A stretch of DNA of 64,000 bases from assembly GCF_008275125.1 (NCBI RefSeq), contig NZ_CP043473.1:4030001-4094000 (forward strand), in the 5' to 3' direction. The DNA is from Chromobacterium paludis. Its GTDB lineage: Bacteria; Pseudomonadota; Gammaproteobacteria; Burkholderiales; Chromobacteriaceae. Positions 27,872 through 44,681 of this stretch are shown here, piece after piece. Positions within the stretch are counted from its first letter, which is position 1; each line of letters starts with the position of its first letter. Below the pieces are notes generated by a model. It searched no databases and had not been told where the DNA came from. It saw only the letters and a program-made list of their open reading frames with translations. The position numbers were made by a program, and so were the translations under genes.

Positions 27872-27945
27872 GCGGGTGTAGCTCAATGGTAGAGCAGAAG
27901 CCTTCCAAGCTTACGACGAGGGTTCGATTCCCTTCACCCGCTCCA
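27872..27945 (+). tRNA. glyT: tRNA-Gly (TCC)
   Basis: A 74-base tRNA: acceptor GCGGGTG/CACCCGC, D-arm AGCTCAATGGTAGAGC, anticodon TCC in CCTTCCAAG, T-arm GGGTTCGATTCCC, encoded CCA. Confidence 0.97.
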
Positions 27946-27969
27946 AGCGTTTGATTAGCCTGTTTTAGG

Positions 27970-28044
<75 letters not shown>

Positions 28045-28084
28045 TCGTTCAACTGTAGCTTGTTTCGTATTCAGGAAATTTGCC

Positions 28085-29275
28085 ATGGCTAAGGAAAAGT
28101 TCGAGCGGACCAAACCGCACGTAAACGTCGGCACCATCGGTCACGTTGACCATGGTAAGACCACCCTGACCGCTGCTATCACCACCATTCTGTCCAAGAA
28201 GTTCGGTGGCGAAGCTAAGGACTACTCCCAGATCGACAGCGCGCCGGAAGAAAAGGCTCGCGGTATCACCATCAATACCGCGCACGTTGAGTACGAAACC
28301 GAGTCCCGTCACTACGCTCACGTAGACTGCCCGGGCCACGCCGACTACGTTAAGAACATGATCACTGGTGCCGCCCAAATGGACGGCGCGATCCTGGTTT
28401 GCTCGGCCGCTGACGGTCCGATGCCGCAAACCCGCGAACACATCCTGCTGTCCCGCCAGGTTGGCGTGCCGTACATCATCGTCTACCTGAACAAGGCTGA
28501 CCTGGTTGACGACGCCGAGCTGCTGGAACTGGTGGAAATGGAAGTGCGCGATCTGCTGTCTTCCTACGACTTCCCGGGCGACGACACCCCGATCGTGATC
28601 GGCTCCGCTCGTCTGGCGCTGGAAGGCGACCAGTCCGAAATGGGCGAACCGTCCATCTTCCGTCTGGCCGACGCTCTGGACTCCTACATCCCGACGCCGG
28701 AACGCGCCATCGACAAGCCGTTCCTGCTGCCGATCGAAGACGTGTTCTCGATCTCCGGCCGTGGCACCGTGGTGACTGGCCGCGTTGAGCGCGGCATCGT
28801 GAAGGTCGGCGAAGAAATCGAAATCGTGGGCCTGAAGGCTACCGCCAAGACCACCTGCACCGGCGTGGAAATGTTCCGCAAGCTGCTGGATCAAGGTCAG
28901 GCTGGCGACAACGTGGGCGTGCTGCTGCGCGGCACCAAGCGTGAAGAAGTCGAGCGTGGCCAAGTGCTGGCCAAGCCGGGCTCCATCACCCCGCACACTG
29001 GCTTCGAAGCTTCCGTGTATGTTCTGTCCAAGGACGAAGGTGGCCGTCACACCCCGTTCTTCGCGAACTACCGTCCGCAGTTCTACTTCCGCACCACCGA
29101 CGTGACCGGCGCGATCACGCTGAAGGAAGGCGTGGAAATGGTTATGCCGGGCGACAACGTGGAATTCAGCGTTGAACTGATCGCTCCGATCGCCATGGAA
29201 GAAGGTCTGCGCTTCGCTATCCGCGAAGGCGGTCGTACCGTCGGCGCCGGCGTGGTTGCCAAGATTACTAAGTAA
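28085..29275 (+). CDS. tuf: elongation factor Tu, copy 1
   Basis: A 396-residue GTPase that delivers aminoacyl-tRNA to the ribosome. G1 GHVDHGKTT, switch [15 protein letters not shown]4 NKADLVDD, then domains 2 and 3 (about 205-300 and 301-396). The protein is identical to the second copy at 44682; the DNA differs by a few silent changes, mostly near both ends. It lies in a tRNA operon with tRNA-Tyr/Gly/Thr upstream and tRNA-Trp directly downstream. Confidence 0.99.
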   Translation: MAKEKFERTKPHVNVGTIGHVDHGKTTLTAAITTILSKKFGGEAKDYSQIDSAPEEKARGITINTAHVEYETESRHYAHVDCPGHADYVKNMITGAAQMDGAILVCSAADGPMPQTREHILLSRQVGVPYIIVYLNKADLVDDAELLELVEMEVRDLLSSYDFPGDDTPIVIGSARLALEGDQSEMGEPSIFRLADALDSYIPTPERAIDKPFLLPIEDVFSISGRGTVVTGRVERGIVKVGEEIEIVGLKATAKTTCTGVEMFRKLLDQGQAGDNVGVLLRGTKREEVERGQVLAKPGSITPHTGFEASVYVLSKDEGGRHTPFFANYRPQFYFRTTDVTGAITLKEGVEMVMPGDNVEFSVELIAPIAMEEGLRFAIREGGRTVGAGVVAKITK

Positions 29276-29282
29276 GGTTTAA

Positions 29283-29358
29283 AGGCCAGTAGCTCAATTG
29301 GTAGAGTATCGGTCTCCAAAACCGAGGGTTGGGGGTTCGAGACCCTCCTGGCCTGCCA
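29283..29358 (+). tRNA. trpT: tRNA-Trp (CCA)
   Basis: A 76-base tRNA starting 7 bases after the tuf stop: acceptor AGGCCAG/CTGGCCT, anticodon CCA in GTCTCCAAAAC, T-arm GGGGGTTCGAGACCCTC, encoded CCA. Confidence 0.97.
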
Positions 29359-29361
29359 ATT

Positions 29362-29396
29362 AAGACCAGCCGGCGCTATGCGCCGGTTGGTCTTTT
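29362..29396 (+). terminator. intrinsic terminator between tRNA-Trp and secE
   Basis: AAGACCAGCCGGCGC, loop TAT, GCGCCGGTTGGTCTT then TTGT. A 15-base-pair stem with only G-U exceptions. It should end most transcripts of the tRNA-tuf unit just before secE. Confidence 0.88.
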
Positions 29397-29422
29397 GTCG
29401 CATATGCGAGAGAAGATTCAAC

Positions 29423-29776
29423 ATGGAAATGCAAGATAAGATCAAGCTGGCTCTGGCTAGTCTTGTGGTTGTCGCCGGCATCGTGGCCTTTTACATGATT
29501 CCGGAAGGTCAGGGCTTGCTGCGCGCGCTGGCTTTTGTCGTGTCCATTTTGCTGGCTGCCGGCGTGGTTTGGACGTCGGCTCCGGGCAAGGGCTTGGTGG
29601 CGTATGCCAACGAGTCCATGGTCGAGGCTCGCAAGGTGGTCTGGCCGACGCGCAAGGAGGCGACTCAGGTGACCTTGATGGTTTTCCTCTTCGTCGCCGT
29701 GTTGGCTCTTTTTATGTGGATGGTCGATTCCGGGCTGTCCTGGCTGATTTATGATGTGATTCTCGGTCGAGGTTGA
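29423..29776 (+). CDS. secE: preprotein translocase subunit SecE
   Basis: A 117-residue three-helix SecE as in other gammas and betas: membrane helices about 8-26, 32-50 and 88-110, with the conserved amphipathic linker [20 protein letters not shown]. The essential third helix carries [17 protein letters not shown]. The ATG at 29423 (MEMQDKIK) has AGAGAAG upstream; the in-frame ATG at 29378 lies in the terminator stem and is not used. nusG follows after two bases. Confidence 0.96.
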   Translation: MEMQDKIKLALASLVVVAGIVAFYMIPEGQGLLRALAFVVSILLAAGVVWTSAPGKGLVAYANESMVEARKVVWPTRKEATQVTLMVFLFVAVLALFMWMVDSGLSWLIYDVILGRG

Positions 29777-29778
29777 TA

Positions 29779-30312
29779 ATGGCTAAGCGCTGGTATGTGG
29801 TACACGCCTATTCGGGTTTTGAAAAGAGCGTGCAAAAGGCGCTGCGTGAACGTATCGAGCGTTCCGACATCGCCGATCAATTTGGTCAGATTCTGGTGCC
29901 GGTGGAAGAGGTTGTGGACGTCAAGAACGGCCGTAAATCCATCACCGAGCGCAAGTTCTTCCCTGGCTACGTGCTGGTGGAAATGGAAATGACCGACGAC
30001 ACCTGGCACTTGGTGAAGAGTACGCCCAAGGTGACGGGTTTTGTCGGAGGTACCGCCAATCGCCCGGCGCCGATTTCCAAGAAGGAAGTCGAGGCCATCA
30101 TGCAGCAAATGCAAGAGGGCGTGGAGAAGCCGAAGCCCAAGGTGCTGTTCGAGGTGGGTGAGAAGGTTCGCGTTGTTGATGGCCCGTTCAATGATTTCAA
30201 CGGCACGGTCGATGAGGTCAACTACGAGCGCAACAAGCTGCGCGTGTCGGTACAGATCTTCGGTCGCGATACGCCGGTGGAGCTGGAATTCAGCCAGGTA
30301 GAAAAGCTGTAA
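29779..30312 (+). CDS. nusG: transcription termination/antitermination factor NusG
   Basis: A 177-residue protein with the NGN domain ([45 protein letters not shown]) that clamps RNA polymerase and a C-terminal KOW domain (about 122-177; [20 protein letters not shown]) that contacts Rho or S10. The ATG at 29779 is two bases after the secE stop, giving secE-nusG translational coupling. Confidence 0.97.
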   Translation: MAKRWYVVHAYSGFEKSVQKALRERIERSDIADQFGQILVPVEEVVDVKNGRKSITERKFFPGYVLVEMEMTDDTWHLVKSTPKVTGFVGGTANRPAPISKKEVEAIMQQMQEGVEKPKPKVLFEVGEKVRVVDGPFNDFNGTVDEVNYERNKLRVSVQIFGRDTPVELEFSQVEKL

Positions 30313-30320
30313 GATTTTGC

Positions 30321-30349
30321 TTGGCAAGATTTTTGAAAGCGTGTAACAT
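30321..30349 (+). promoter_or_regulatory. promoter of rplKA
   Basis: TTGGCA (30321-30326), 17-base spacer, TAACAT (30344-30349). It sits in the 100-base nusG-rplK gap. A GCGAAGC/GCTTCGC hairpin follows in the leader. Confidence 0.65.
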
Positions 30350-30412
30350 GTTGCGCTTTCGTCAGGGGAGCGAAGCTCGCTTCGCGTTATACCCATTTTA
30401 GGAGTTTTAATC

Positions 30413-30844
30413 GTGGCAAAGAAAATTGTCGGCTACATCAAGCTGCAAGTCGCCGCTGGCAAGGCCAACCCGTCGCCTCCGATCGGTCCGGCTCTGGGTC
30501 AGCGCGGTCTGAATATCATGGAATTCTGCAAGGCGTTCAATGCTCAAACCCAGGGCATGGAACCCGGCATGCCGATTCCGGTTGTGATCACCGCCTACGC
30601 GGACAAATCCTTCACCTTCACCATGAAGACGCCGCCGGCGACCTTCCTGCTGAAGAAGGCTGCTGGCATCAAGTCCGGCTCCGCCAAGGCTCACGCCGAC
30701 AAGGTTGGCAAGGTAACTCGCGCTCAGCTGGAAGAAATTGCCAAGACCAAGCAAGCGGATCTGACCGCTGCTGATCTGGACGCCGCTGTTCGCACCATCG
30801 CCGGCTCCGCCCGTTCGATGGGTCTGGAAGTGGAGGGCGTGTAA
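30413..30844 (+). CDS. rplK: 50S ribosomal protein L11
   Basis: A 143-residue L11 of the GTPase-associated centre: [20 protein letters not shown] and [19 protein letters not shown] in the N-domain, [14 protein letters not shown] and the RNA-binding C-domain ending [16 protein letters not shown]. It uses a GTG start at 30413, with AGGAG ten bases upstream. rplA follows with no gap. Confidence 0.98.
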   Translation: MAKKIVGYIKLQVAAGKANPSPPIGPALGQRGLNIMEFCKAFNAQTQGMEPGMPIPVVITAYADKSFTFTMKTPPATFLLKKAAGIKSGSAKAHADKVGKVTRAQLEEIAKTKQADLTAADLDAAVRTIAGSARSMGLEVEGV

Positions 30845-31540
30845 ATGGCTAAGATCTCCAAGCGCATGCAATCCCTGAAGGCTACGGTTGACCGCAACAA
30901 GCTGTACGCTGTCGAAGAAGCTATCGCTCTGGTTAAGGCTGCCGCCACCGCCAAGTTCGACGAGTCGATCGACATCGCCGTGAACCTGGGCGTGGATCCG
31001 CGTAAATCCGACCAAGTCGTCCGTGGCGCCGTTGTGCTGCCGCGTGGTACTGGCAAGAGCGTGCGCGTTGCCGTGTTTGCTCAAGGCGCCAACGCCGAAG
31101 CCGCCAAGGCTGCCGGCGCTGACGTGGTGGGTTTCGACGACCTGGCTGAACAAGTCAAGGCCGGCAACCTGAACTTCGACGTCGTGATCGCTTCCCCGGA
31201 CGCTATGCGCGTTGTGGGTCAGCTGGGCCAAATCCTGGGTCCGCGCGGTCTGATGCCGAACCCGAAGGTTGGCACCGTGACCCCGAACGTCGCCGAAGCC
31301 GTGAAGAACGCCAAGGCCGGTCAGGTTCAATACCGTACCGACAAGGCTGGTATCATTCACGCCACCATCGGCCGCGCTTCGTTCGAAGTTGAAGCTCTGC
31401 GCGAAAACTTCTCCGCTCTGGTGGATGCCCTGGTGAAAGCCAAGCCGGCAGCTTCCAAGGGCGTGTATCTGAAGAAAATCGCCGTATCCAGCACCATGGG
31501 TGTCGGCGCTCGCGTAGATACCGCTACCGTCAGCGCTTAA
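30845..31540 (+). CDS. rplA: 50S ribosomal protein L1
   Basis: A 231-residue L1 of the ribosome stalk near the E site, and in E. coli the repressor of its own rplKA operon. Seen: [61 protein letters not shown]. The ATG directly follows the rplK stop. The next 178 bases hold the L10 leader. Confidence 0.98.
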   Translation: MAKISKRMQSLKATVDRNKLYAVEEAIALVKAAATAKFDESIDIAVNLGVDPRKSDQVVRGAVVLPRGTGKSVRVAVFAQGANAEAAKAAGADVVGFDDLAEQVKAGNLNFDVVIASPDAMRVVGQLGQILGPRGLMPNPKVGTVTPNVAEAVKNAKAGQVQYRTDKAGIIHATIGRASFEVEALRENFSALVDALVKAKPAASKGVYLKKIAVSSTMGVGARVDTATVSA

Positions 31541-31594
31541 TCGCTGCCGGAGCATGACGGGCGGCGAAAGCCGCCTCGTCAAAGGCTTTGGGCT

Positions 31595-31700
31595 GGCGGG
31601 CTTGCCCGCCGGATTGTCAAAGACCGTAGGTGCCGCAAGGCTTAATCGCGAAATCGTCGCAAGATGACTCAGCATCCTACGCAGATGGTGTACCCGAAAC
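31595..31700 (+). promoter_or_regulatory. L10 autoregulatory mRNA leader
   Basis: GGCGGGC/GCCCGCC hairpin (31595-31610), then GGATTGTCAAAGACCGTAGG, GCAAGGCTTAATC and CCTACGCAGATGG. The pattern GTC-AAGACCG-AGG ... CTTAATC ... CCTACG-AGA-GG is that of the bacterial L10 (rplJ) leader; CGTAGG (31625-31630) pairs with CCTACG (31676-31681). In E. coli L10-L7/L12 binds this element to repress rplJL translation. A further GACGGGCGGC-GAAA-GCCGCC hairpin (31556-31580) precedes it. Unusually a tRNA gene follows before rplJ. Confidence 0.85.
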
Positions 31701-31718
31701 AGGCTTCTTAAGTTCAAA

Positions 31719-31793
<75 letters not shown>

Positions 31794-31879
31794 GTTCTTT
31801 TTGATGTCTCCTGATACAGGTCGCCGCTGCAAAGCGAGGCGAAAATCCTTTCGTCTCATTTCAGTCTAGGAGGTAGACC

Positions 31880-32374
31880 TTGAGTCTCAATATCGAAGAT
31901 AAAAAGGCGGTCGTAGCTGAAGTTGCTGCTCAACTGGCACAAGCTCAGACCCTCGTTATCGCTGAATATCGGGGCATCGAGGTTAGCAGCATGACCAAGC
32001 TCCGCGCTCAGGCGCGCGAGAACGGCGTTTACCTGCGCGTTCTGAAGAACACGCTGGTGCGTCGCGCCGTGGAAGGCACTCCGTTTGCCGAGCTGGCTGA
32101 CCAAATGGTCGGTCCGCTGGTATACGGCATCTCCGCCGACCCGGTTGCTGCTGCCAAGGTGCTGCATCAATTTGCCAAGGCTGACGACAAGATCATCGTC
32201 AAGGCCGGTTCCTACGATGGCAAGGTAATGAACGCCGCTCAGGTTGCTGAGCTGGCTTCCATCCCGAGCCGCGAAGAACTGCTGTCCAAGCTTCTCTACG
32301 TTATGCAGGCTCCGGTCGCTGGCTTCGCCCGCGCGCTGGCTGCATTGGCCGAGAAGCAAGCCGAAGCCGCTTAA
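31880..32374 (+). CDS. rplJ: 50S ribosomal protein L10
   Basis: A 164-residue L10, the base of the L7/L12 stalk. Seen: [57 protein letters not shown], and the C-terminal helix for L7/L12 dimers. The start is a TTG at 31880 with AGGAGGT seven bases before it; no in-frame ATG gives the conserved N-terminus. The rare start codon may limit translation. L10 in E. coli regulates its own leader, here separated from the gene by a tRNA. Confidence 0.95.
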   Translation: MSLNIEDKKAVVAEVAAQLAQAQTLVIAEYRGIEVSSMTKLRAQARENGVYLRVLKNTLVRRAVEGTPFAELADQMVGPLVYGISADPVAAAKVLHQFAKADDKIIVKAGSYDGKVMNAAQVAELASIPSREELLSKLLYVMQAPVAGFARALAALAEKQAEAA

Positions 32375-32410
32375 CTTATTTGATTCTTATAGAATTCAGG
32401 AGATTTTCAC

Positions 32411-32782
32411 ATGGCAATCACCAAAGAAGACATCCTCGAGGCCGTTGCTGGTCTGACCGTGATGGAACTGAACGACCTGGTTAAGGCGTTCGAAGAGAAG
32501 TTCGGCGTTTCCGCCGCTGCCGTTGCCGTTGCCGGCCCGGCCGCTGGTGGCGCTGCCGCTGCTGAAGAAAAGACCGAGTTCGACGTCGTCCTGACCGGCG
32601 CCGGCGACAACAAGGTTGGCGTGATCAAGGTTGTTCGCGCTATCACCGGTCTGGGTCTGAAGGAAGCCAAGGACCTGGTAGACGGCGCTCCGAAGAACGT
32701 GAAGGAAGGCGTGTCCAAGGCTGAAGCCGATGACATCGCTAAGCAACTGATCGAAGCCGGTGCCAAGGCTGAAGTCAAATAA
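32411..32782 (+). CDS. rplL: 50S ribosomal protein L7/L12
   Basis: A 123-residue stalk protein: N-terminal dimerisation domain ([20 protein letters not shown]), Ala-rich hinge ([18 protein letters not shown]), and C-terminal factor-binding domain ([35 protein letters not shown]). AGGAG precedes the ATG. A hairpin follows before rpoB. Confidence 0.98.
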   Translation: MAITKEDILEAVAGLTVMELNDLVKAFEEKFGVSAAAVAVAGPAAGGAAAAEEKTEFDVVLTGAGDNKVGVIKVVRAITGLGLKEAKDLVDGAPKNVKEGVSKAEADDIAKQLIEAGAKAEVK

Positions 32783-32803
32783 TCTTCTTTGAAAAAGAAG
32801 GTG

Positions 32804-32832
32804 AGGCTGGCGGAGAAATCCGCCAGCCTTAT
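32804..32832 (+). terminator. attenuator-type hairpin rplL-rpoB
   Basis: AGGCTGGCGGA, loop GAAA, TCCGCCAGCCT, then TATT: a strong stem with a short T-tract. A partial terminator at this place sets the ratio of ribosomal proteins to RNA polymerase in E. coli, and the same role is likely here. Confidence 0.8.
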
Positions 32833-32935
32833 TGCGCTTGTAGTTGGCGGAAGCGAAGAAAGTAAAAGCCAGCAATATACTAGGCGTGGCTGCTGACTTT
32901 TGGTTTCTTGCGCCACCCACCTCGATGGAGACTCT

Positions 32936-35900
32936 ATGAGTTATTCGTTTACTGAGAAGAAGCGTATTCGTAAGAGCTTTGCGAAACGTGCCAGTGTTCT
33001 CGATGTCCCCTTCCTGTTGGCGACCCAGATTGATTCCTACACCGAATTTCTCCAGCTGGGTACGCCGCTGGATGAGCGCAAGGATGTGGGTCTTCAGGCT
33101 GCGTTCAAGTCGATTTTTCCGATCGTCAGCCATAATGGTTACGCGCGTCTCGACTTTGCCCACTATATTCTGGGCGAGCCGCCGTTCGACGTGCAGGAAT
33201 GCCAGCTGCGCGGCATCACGTTTGCCGCGCCGCTGCGCGCGCGTATCCGCCTGACGATTTTCGACAAGGAATCGTCCAAGCCGGTGGTGAAGGAAGTGCG
33301 CGAGAACGAAGTCTATATGGGCGAAATTCCGCTCATGACGGCCAACGGCTCCTTCATTATCAACGGTACCGAACGCGTCATCGTCTCCCAGCTGCACCGT
33401 TCTCCGGGCGTGTTCTTCGAGCACGACCGCGGCAAGACGCACTCGTCCGGCAAGCTGCTGTTCTCCGCCCGCGTGATTCCTTACCGTGGCTCCTGGCTGG
33501 ACTTCGAATTCGATCCGAAGGACCTGCTGTACTTCCGTATCGACCGTCGCCGCAAGATGCCGGTGACCATCCTGCTGAAGGCGCTGGGCTACACCAACGA
33601 AGAAATCCTGTCCGAATTCTACAGCTTCGACACCTTCTACCTGACCAAGTCGGGCGTGTTCATGCGCGTGGTGCCGGATCGCCTGAAGGGCGAAGTGGCC
33701 AAGTTCGACATCGTTGCCGCCGACGGCAAGCTGATCGTGGCCAAGGACAAGCGCATCACCGCCAAGCACATCCGCGACATCCAAGCGGCTGAGCTGGACC
33801 GCATCGAAGTGCCGGCCGACGCGCTGCTGGGCAAGGTACTGGCTGTCAATGTGGTGAACCAGAACACCGGCGAAGTGATCGCGCGCGCCAACGAGGAAGT
33901 GACCGAGGAAAGCCTGGCCAAGTTCGCGCTGGCCGAGGTGGAGCAGGTCGAGGTGCTGTTCACCAACGATCTGGACCAGGGCGCCTACATCTCGCAGACC
34001 CTGCGTTCCGACGACATCCAGGATCAGACCCAGGCTCGCGTGGCGATCTATCGCATGATGCGCCCGGGCGAACCGCCGACCGAAGACGCGGTGGAAGCGC
34101 TGTTCCAGCGCCTGTTCTTCAGCGAGGAAACCTACGATCTGTCGCGCGTGGGCCGCATGAAGTTCAGCTCCCGCACCTATCAGTACAAGTTCGACGACAA
34201 GACGCCGGAGTGGTTCAAGACCCTGATCGGCGAGAAGTTCGCGTCGCGCCGCGACGTGATGGAAGGCACGCTGGCCACGGAAGACATCGTGTCCGTCATC
34301 GCCATCCTGACCGAGCTGCGCAATGGCCGCGGCGAAGTGGACGACATCGATCACCTGGGCAACCGCCGCGTGCGCTCGGTGGGCGAACTGGCGGAAAACC
34401 AGTTCCGCGCCGGCCTGGTGCGCGTGGAGCGCGCGGTCAAGGAACGCCTGAATCAGGCCGAGTCCGACAACCTGATGCCGCACGATCTGATCAACGCCAA
34501 GCCGGTGTCCGCCGCGATCAAGGAATTCTTCGGTTCCTCGCAGCTGTCCCAGTTCATGGACCAGACCAACCCGCTGTCGGAAATCACCCACAAGCGCCGC
34601 GTATCGGCTCTTGGCCCGGGCGGTCTGACCCGCGAACGCGCCGGCTTCGAAGTGCGCGACGTGCACCCGACCCACTATGGCCGCGTGTGCCCGATCGAAA
34701 CGCCTGAAGGTCCGAACATCGGTCTGATCAACTCGCTGTCCGTGTTCGCGCGCACCAACGAGTTCGGCTTCCTGGAAACCCCGTACCGCAAGGTCGTGGA
34801 CGGCAAGGTGACCAACGAGATCGACTACCTGTCGGCGATCGAGGAAGGCCGCTACGTCATTGCTCAGGCCAACGCCGAGCTGAATGACGAAGGCGCGCTG
34901 ATCGACGAGCTGGTGACCTGCCGCGAGAAGGGCGAAACCATTCTGGCGACGCCGGACCGCGTGCAGTACATGGACGTGGCCACCGGCCAGGTGGTGTCCG
35001 TGGCCGCATCCTTGATTCCGTTCCTGGAGCACGATGACGCCAACCGCGCATTGATGGGCGCCAACATGCAGCGTCAGGCCGTGCCTTGCCTGCGTCCGGA
35101 AAAAGCCTTCGTCGGCACCGGCATCGAACGCTCGGTGGCAGTCGACTCCGGCACCACCGTGGTCGCTCGTCGCGGCGGCGTGGTGGACTACGTCGACGCC
35201 GGCCGCGTGGTGGTCCGCGTCAACGACGAAGAAGCGACCGCTGGCGAAGTGGGCGTGGACATCTACAACCTGACCAAGTTCACCCGTTCCAACCAGAACA
35301 CCAACATCAACCAGCGTCCGATCGTGAAGGTGGGCGACCACATCGCGCGCGGCGACGTGGTGGCCGACGGCGCCTCCACCGACCTGGGCGAATTGGCGCT
35401 GGGTCAGAACATGACCATCGCCTTCATGCCGTGGAACGGTTACAACTACGAAGACTCGATCCTGATCTCGGAGAAGCTGGTCGCCGAAGACCGCTACACC
35501 TCGATCCATATCGAAGAACTGTCCGTGGTGGCCCGCGACACCAAGCTGGGACCGGAAGAAATCACCCGCGACATCCCGAACCTGTCCGAACGCATGGCGG
35601 GCCGTCTGGATGAGTCCGGCATCGTCTACATCGGCGCGGAAGTCGAAGCCGGCGACGTGCTGGTGGGCAAGGTGACGCCTAAGGGCGAAACCCAGCTGAC
35701 GCCGGAAGAGAAGCTGCTGCGCGCGATCTTCGGCGAGAAGGCTTCCGACGTGAAGGACACAAGCTTGCGCGTGCCGACCGGCACCGTGGGCACGGTGATC
35801 GACGTGCAGGTGTTCACCCGCGAAGGCATCGAGCGCGACAAGCGCGCCCAGTCCATCATCGACGCGGAACTGAAGCGCTATCGTCTGGACCTGAACGACC

Positions 35901-37111
35901 AGCTGCGTATTTTCGACAACGACGCCTTCAGCCGTATCGAGCGCCTGATCGTGGGCAAGGCCGCCAACGGCGGTCCGAAGCGCCTGGCCAAGGGCACCGT
36001 GATCGACCAGGAATACCTGGCCAGCCTGCCGACCAAGCATGATTGGTTCGACATCCGCATGAGCGATGAAGACATCGCCAAGCAGCTGGAGCTGATCAAG
36101 GAAAGCCTGGCGCAGAAGCGCGAAGAGTTCGACCTCAAGTTCGAAGACAAGAAGCGCAAGCTGACTCAGGGCGACGAGCTGCCGCCGGGCGTGCAGAAGA
36201 TGGTCAAGGTCTACTTGGCCGTGAAGCGTCGCCTGCAGGCCGGCGACAAGATGGCCGGCCGCCACGGCAACAAGGGTGTGGTATCGCGCATCCTGCCAGT
36301 GGAAGACATGCCCTACATGGGCGACGGCCGTCCGGTCGACATCGTGCTGAACCCGCTGGGCGTGCCGTCGCGTATGAACATCGGTCAGATTCTGGAAGTG
36401 CACCTGGGCTGGGCGGCCAAGGGCATCGGCGAGCGCATTGACCGCATGGTCAAGCAGCAGCAGTCGGTGGCCGATATCCGCGCCTACCTGGAGCGCATCT
36501 ATAACGAAACCGGCAAGCCGGAAGAAATCGCCGGCCTGAGCGACGACGAAGTGCTGCAGCTGGCGCAGAACCTGAGCAAGGGCATGACCTTCGCCACGCC
36601 GGTATTCGACGGCGCCAAGGAAGCCGAGATCAAGCACATGCTGGATCTGGCCTACCCGGATGGCGACGAGTTGACCGACAAGATGGGCTTCAACGAGTCC
36701 AAGACCCAGATGACCCTGCATGACGGCCGCTCCGGCGAAGCCTTCGACCGCAAGGTCACCGTGGGCGTGATGCACTACCTGAAGCTGCATCACCTGGTCG
36801 ATGACAAGATGCACGCCCGTTCCACCGGCCCGTACTCGCTGGTGACCCAGCAGCCGCTGGGCGGTAAGGCCCAGTTCGGCGGCCAGCGTTTCGGTGAGAT
36901 GGAAGTGTGGGCGCTGGAGGCTTATGGCGCCGCCTACACCCTGCAGGAAATGCTGACGGTGAAGTCGGACGATGTGACCGGTCGTACCAAGGTCTACGAA
37001 AACATCGTCAAGGGCGAGCACAAGATCGACGCCGGCATGCCGGAATCCTTCAATGTATTGGTGAAGGAAATCCGCTCGCTGGGCCTCGACATGGACCTGG
37101 AACGTTATTGA
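32936..37111 (+). CDS. rpoB: RNA polymerase beta subunit
   Basis: A 1391-residue beta subunit. The ATG at 32936 ([18 protein letters not shown]) has GGAG six bases before it. The rifampicin pocket is wild type ([20 protein letters not shown] then [10 protein letters not shown], keeping the Asp, His and Ser that mutate in resistance). Also seen: [11 protein letters not shown], the fork loop, [20 protein letters not shown], and the C-terminal [20 protein letters not shown] clamp motif. rpoC follows after 55 bases. Confidence 0.99.
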   Translation: MSYSFTEKKRIRKSFAKRASVLDVPFLLATQIDSYTEFLQLGTPLDERKDVGLQAAFKSIFPIVSHNGYARLDFAHYILGEPPFDVQECQLRGITFAAPLRARIRLTIFDKESSKPVVKEVRENEVYMGEIPLMTANGSFIINGTERVIVSQLHRSPGVFFEHDRGKTHSSGKLLFSARVIPYRGSWLDFEFDPKDLLYFRIDRRRKMPVTILLKALGYTNEEILSEFYSFDTFYLTKSGVFMRVVPDRLKGEVAKFDIVAADGKLIVAKDKRITAKHIRDIQAAELDRIEVPADALLGKVLAVNVVNQNTGEVIARANEEVTEESLAKFALAEVEQVEVLFTNDLDQGAYISQTLRSDDIQDQTQARVAIYRMMRPGEPPTEDAVEALFQRLFFSEETYDLSRVGRMKFSSRTYQYKFDDKTPEWFKTLIGEKFASRRDVMEGTLATEDIVSVIAILTELRNGRGEVDDIDHLGNRRVRSVGELAENQFRAGLVRVERAVKERLNQAESDNLMPHDLINAKPVSAAIKEFFGSSQLSQFMDQTNPLSEITHKRRVSALGPGGLTRERAGFEVRDVHPTHYGRVCPIETPEGPNIGLINSLSVFARTNEFGFLETPYRKVVDGKVTNEIDYLSAIEEGRYVIAQANAELNDEGALIDELVTCREKGETILATPDRVQYMDVATGQVVSVAASLIPFLEHDDANRALMGANMQRQAVPCLRPEKAFVGTGIERSVAVDSGTTVVARRGGVVDYVDAGRVVVRVNDEEATAGEVGVDIYNLTKFTRSNQNTNINQRPIVKVGDHIARGDVVADGASTDLGELALGQNMTIAFMPWNGYNYEDSILISEKLVAEDRYTSIHIEELSVVARDTKLGPEEITRDIPNLSERMAGRLDESGIVYIGAEVEAGDVLVGKVTPKGETQLTPEEKLLRAIFGEKASDVKDTSLRVPTGTVGTVIDVQVFTREGIERDKRAQSIIDAELKRYRLDLNDQLRIFDNDAFSRIERLIVGKAANGGPKRLAKGTVIDQEYLASLPTKHDWFDIRMSDEDIAKQLELIKESLAQKREEFDLKFEDKKRKLTQGDELPPGVQKMVKVYLAVKRRLQAGDKMAGRHGNKGVVSRILPVEDMPYMGDGRPVDIVLNPLGVPSRMNIGQILEVHLGWAAKGIGERIDRMVKQQQSVADIRAYLERIYNETGKPEEIAGLSDDEVLQLAQNLSKGMTFATPVFDGAKEAEIKHMLDLAYPDGDELTDKMGFNESKTQMTLHDGRSGEAFDRKVTVGVMHYLKLHHLVDDKMHARSTGPYSLVTQQPLGGKAQFGGQRFGEMEVWALEAYGAAYTLQEMLTVKSDDVTGRTKVYENIVKGEHKIDAGMPESFNVLVKEIRSLGLDMDLERY

Positions 37112-37166
37112 TTGGGTGAGGGCGCGGCGCACTGCCGCCGCGCCTGTCCCCTGAACTGGAGACGCA

Positions 37167-41357
<4,191 letters not shown>

Positions 41358-41381
41358 GCTAGGCCTCGCGGCCCAGTGTTG

Positions 41382-41434
41382 AAAAAACGCTGCTCCATCA
41401 ACGGTTAACGTTGGTGGTGCGGCGTTTTTTATTT
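41382..41434 (+). terminator. rpoBC terminator
   Basis: AAAAAACGC...CCATCAACG, loop, CGTTGGTGG...GCGTTTTTTATTT. A long stem closing with an uninterrupted T-run, 25 bases after rpoC. Confidence 0.9.
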
Positions 41435-41462
41435 GACGCTGACGCGTTGACTAAAATATAAT
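41433..41462 (+). promoter_or_regulatory. promoter of the str operon (rpsL)
   Basis: TTGACG (41433-41438), 18-base spacer, TATAAT (41457-41462). The -35 overlaps the end of the rpoC terminator T-tract; rpsL starts 59 bases downstream of the -10. Confidence 0.78.
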
Positions 41463-41521
41463 CCTCCGTCCTTTCTGGAGGCGTGTTGCTTCCGGGAAGC
41501 TTCAACTAGGAACTGATAGTA

Positions 41522-41893
41522 ATGCCAACCATTAACCAACTCGTTCGCAAGGGCCGCGTCGCCATCACGGCGAAGAGCAAGGTGCCTGCGCTGGAAGCCT
41601 GCCCGCAGAAGCGTGGCGTGTGCACCCGTGTTTACACCACCACTCCGAAGAAGCCGAACTCGGCTCTGCGTAAAGTGTGCAAGGTGCGTCTGACCAACGG
41701 TTTCGAAGTGATTTCGTACATCGGCGGTGAAGGCCACAACCTGCAGGAACACTCCGTGGTGCTGATCCGCGGCGGTCGTGTCAAGGACTTGCCGGGTGTG
41801 CGTTACCACACCGTGCGCGGTTCCCTGGATACCGCGGGCGTGAAGGATCGTAAGCAAGCTCGCTCCAAGTACGGCGCCAAGCGTCCCAAGTAA
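41522..41893 (+). CDS. rpsL: 30S ribosomal protein S12
   Basis: A 123-residue decoding-centre protein. Lys43 ([13 protein letters not shown]) and Lys88 ([13 protein letters not shown]) are the wild-type residues, so the gene carries no classical streptomycin-resistance change; Asp89 is the usual methylthiolation site. AACTAGGAACTG precedes the ATG. First gene of rpsL-rpsG-fusA-tuf. Confidence 0.98.
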   Translation: MPTINQLVRKGRVAITAKSKVPALEACPQKRGVCTRVYTTTPKKPNSALRKVCKVRLTNGFEVISYIGGEGHNLQEHSVVLIRGGRVKDLPGVRYHTVRGSLDTAGVKDRKQARSKYGAKRPK

Positions 41894-42004
41894 TCGGGAT
41901 GTATTGAAGGCGGCCTGATCAACACTCAGGGTCGTCTAGTAAGTGACTGCTCCGTTGGGTAGTCATGAGCCAGTTCAGCTCAACTGAATATTTAAGGAAG
42001 TAAC

Positions 42005-42475
42005 ATGCCACGTCGCAGAGAAGTCCCCAAGCGTGAAATTCTGCCGGATCCGAAGTTCGGTTCGCAGGATCTCTCCAAATTCATGAATGTCGTCATGATC
42101 GACGGCAAGAAGTCTGTTGCCGAGCGCATCATCTACGGTGCTCTGGAACAGATCGAAAAGAAATCCGGCAAGAACGCTCTGGAAGTGTTCAACGCCGCGC
42201 TGTCCAACGCCAAGCCGGTGGTGGAAGTGAAGAGCCGCCGCGTAGGTGGTGCAAACTATCAAGTTCCTGTTGAAGTCCGTCCGTCCCGTCGTATGGCTCT
42301 GGCCATGCGTTGGCTGCGCGATGCCGCTCGCAAGCGCGGCGAAAAGTCCATGGACCTGCGCCTGGCTGGTGAATTGCTCGACGCGGCCGAAGGCCGTGGC
42401 GGCGCGATGAAGAAGCGTGACGAAGTGCACCGCATGGCAGAAGCCAACAAGGCCTTCTCGCACTTCCGTTTCTAA
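42005..42475 (+). CDS. rpsG: 30S ribosomal protein S7
   Basis: A 156-residue protein organising the 16S 3' domain. Seen: [59 protein letters not shown] and the C-terminal [17 protein letters not shown]. The 111-base gap after rpsL holds several short inverted segments; in E. coli this gap is the S7 autoregulation site, but I cannot fold it reliably. AAGGAAG precedes the ATG. Confidence 0.98.
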   Translation: MPRRREVPKREILPDPKFGSQDLSKFMNVVMIDGKKSVAERIIYGALEQIEKKSGKNALEVFNAALSNAKPVVEVKSRRVGGANYQVPVEVRPSRRMALAMRWLRDAARKRGEKSMDLRLAGELLDAAEGRGGAMKKRDEVHRMAEANKAFSHFRF

Positions 42476-42502
42476 GCTAGTTCACTTATTAAGGTGTAAA
42501 CC

Positions 42503-44599
<2,097 letters not shown>

Positions 44600-44609
44600 T
44601 GCGCGCTGT

Positions 44610-44645
44610 GGCTGGCCTGGGTCACAACATACCGCCCGGCCAGCC
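44610..44645 (+). terminator. hairpin between fusA and tuf
   Basis: GGCTGGCC-T-GGG, 12-base loop region, CCC-GGCCAGCC. A strong stem without a T-run; it could be a partial terminator or processing site lowering or separating fusA and tuf messages. Confidence 0.5.
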
Positions 44646-44681
44646 CTGATCTAATGTTCTTTAATCAAGGAATTTTGCAAA

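Noticed and set aside
29378..29422. Upstream in-frame ATG for secE
   Set aside because: It lies in the terminator stem and would add 15 residues absent from SecE proteins; ATG 29423 has a purine-rich ribosome site.
41894..42004. S7 autoregulatory site between rpsL and rpsG
   Set aside because: Expected by analogy with E. coli, but I could not draw a convincing conserved structure by eye, so it is only mentioned in the rpsG entry.
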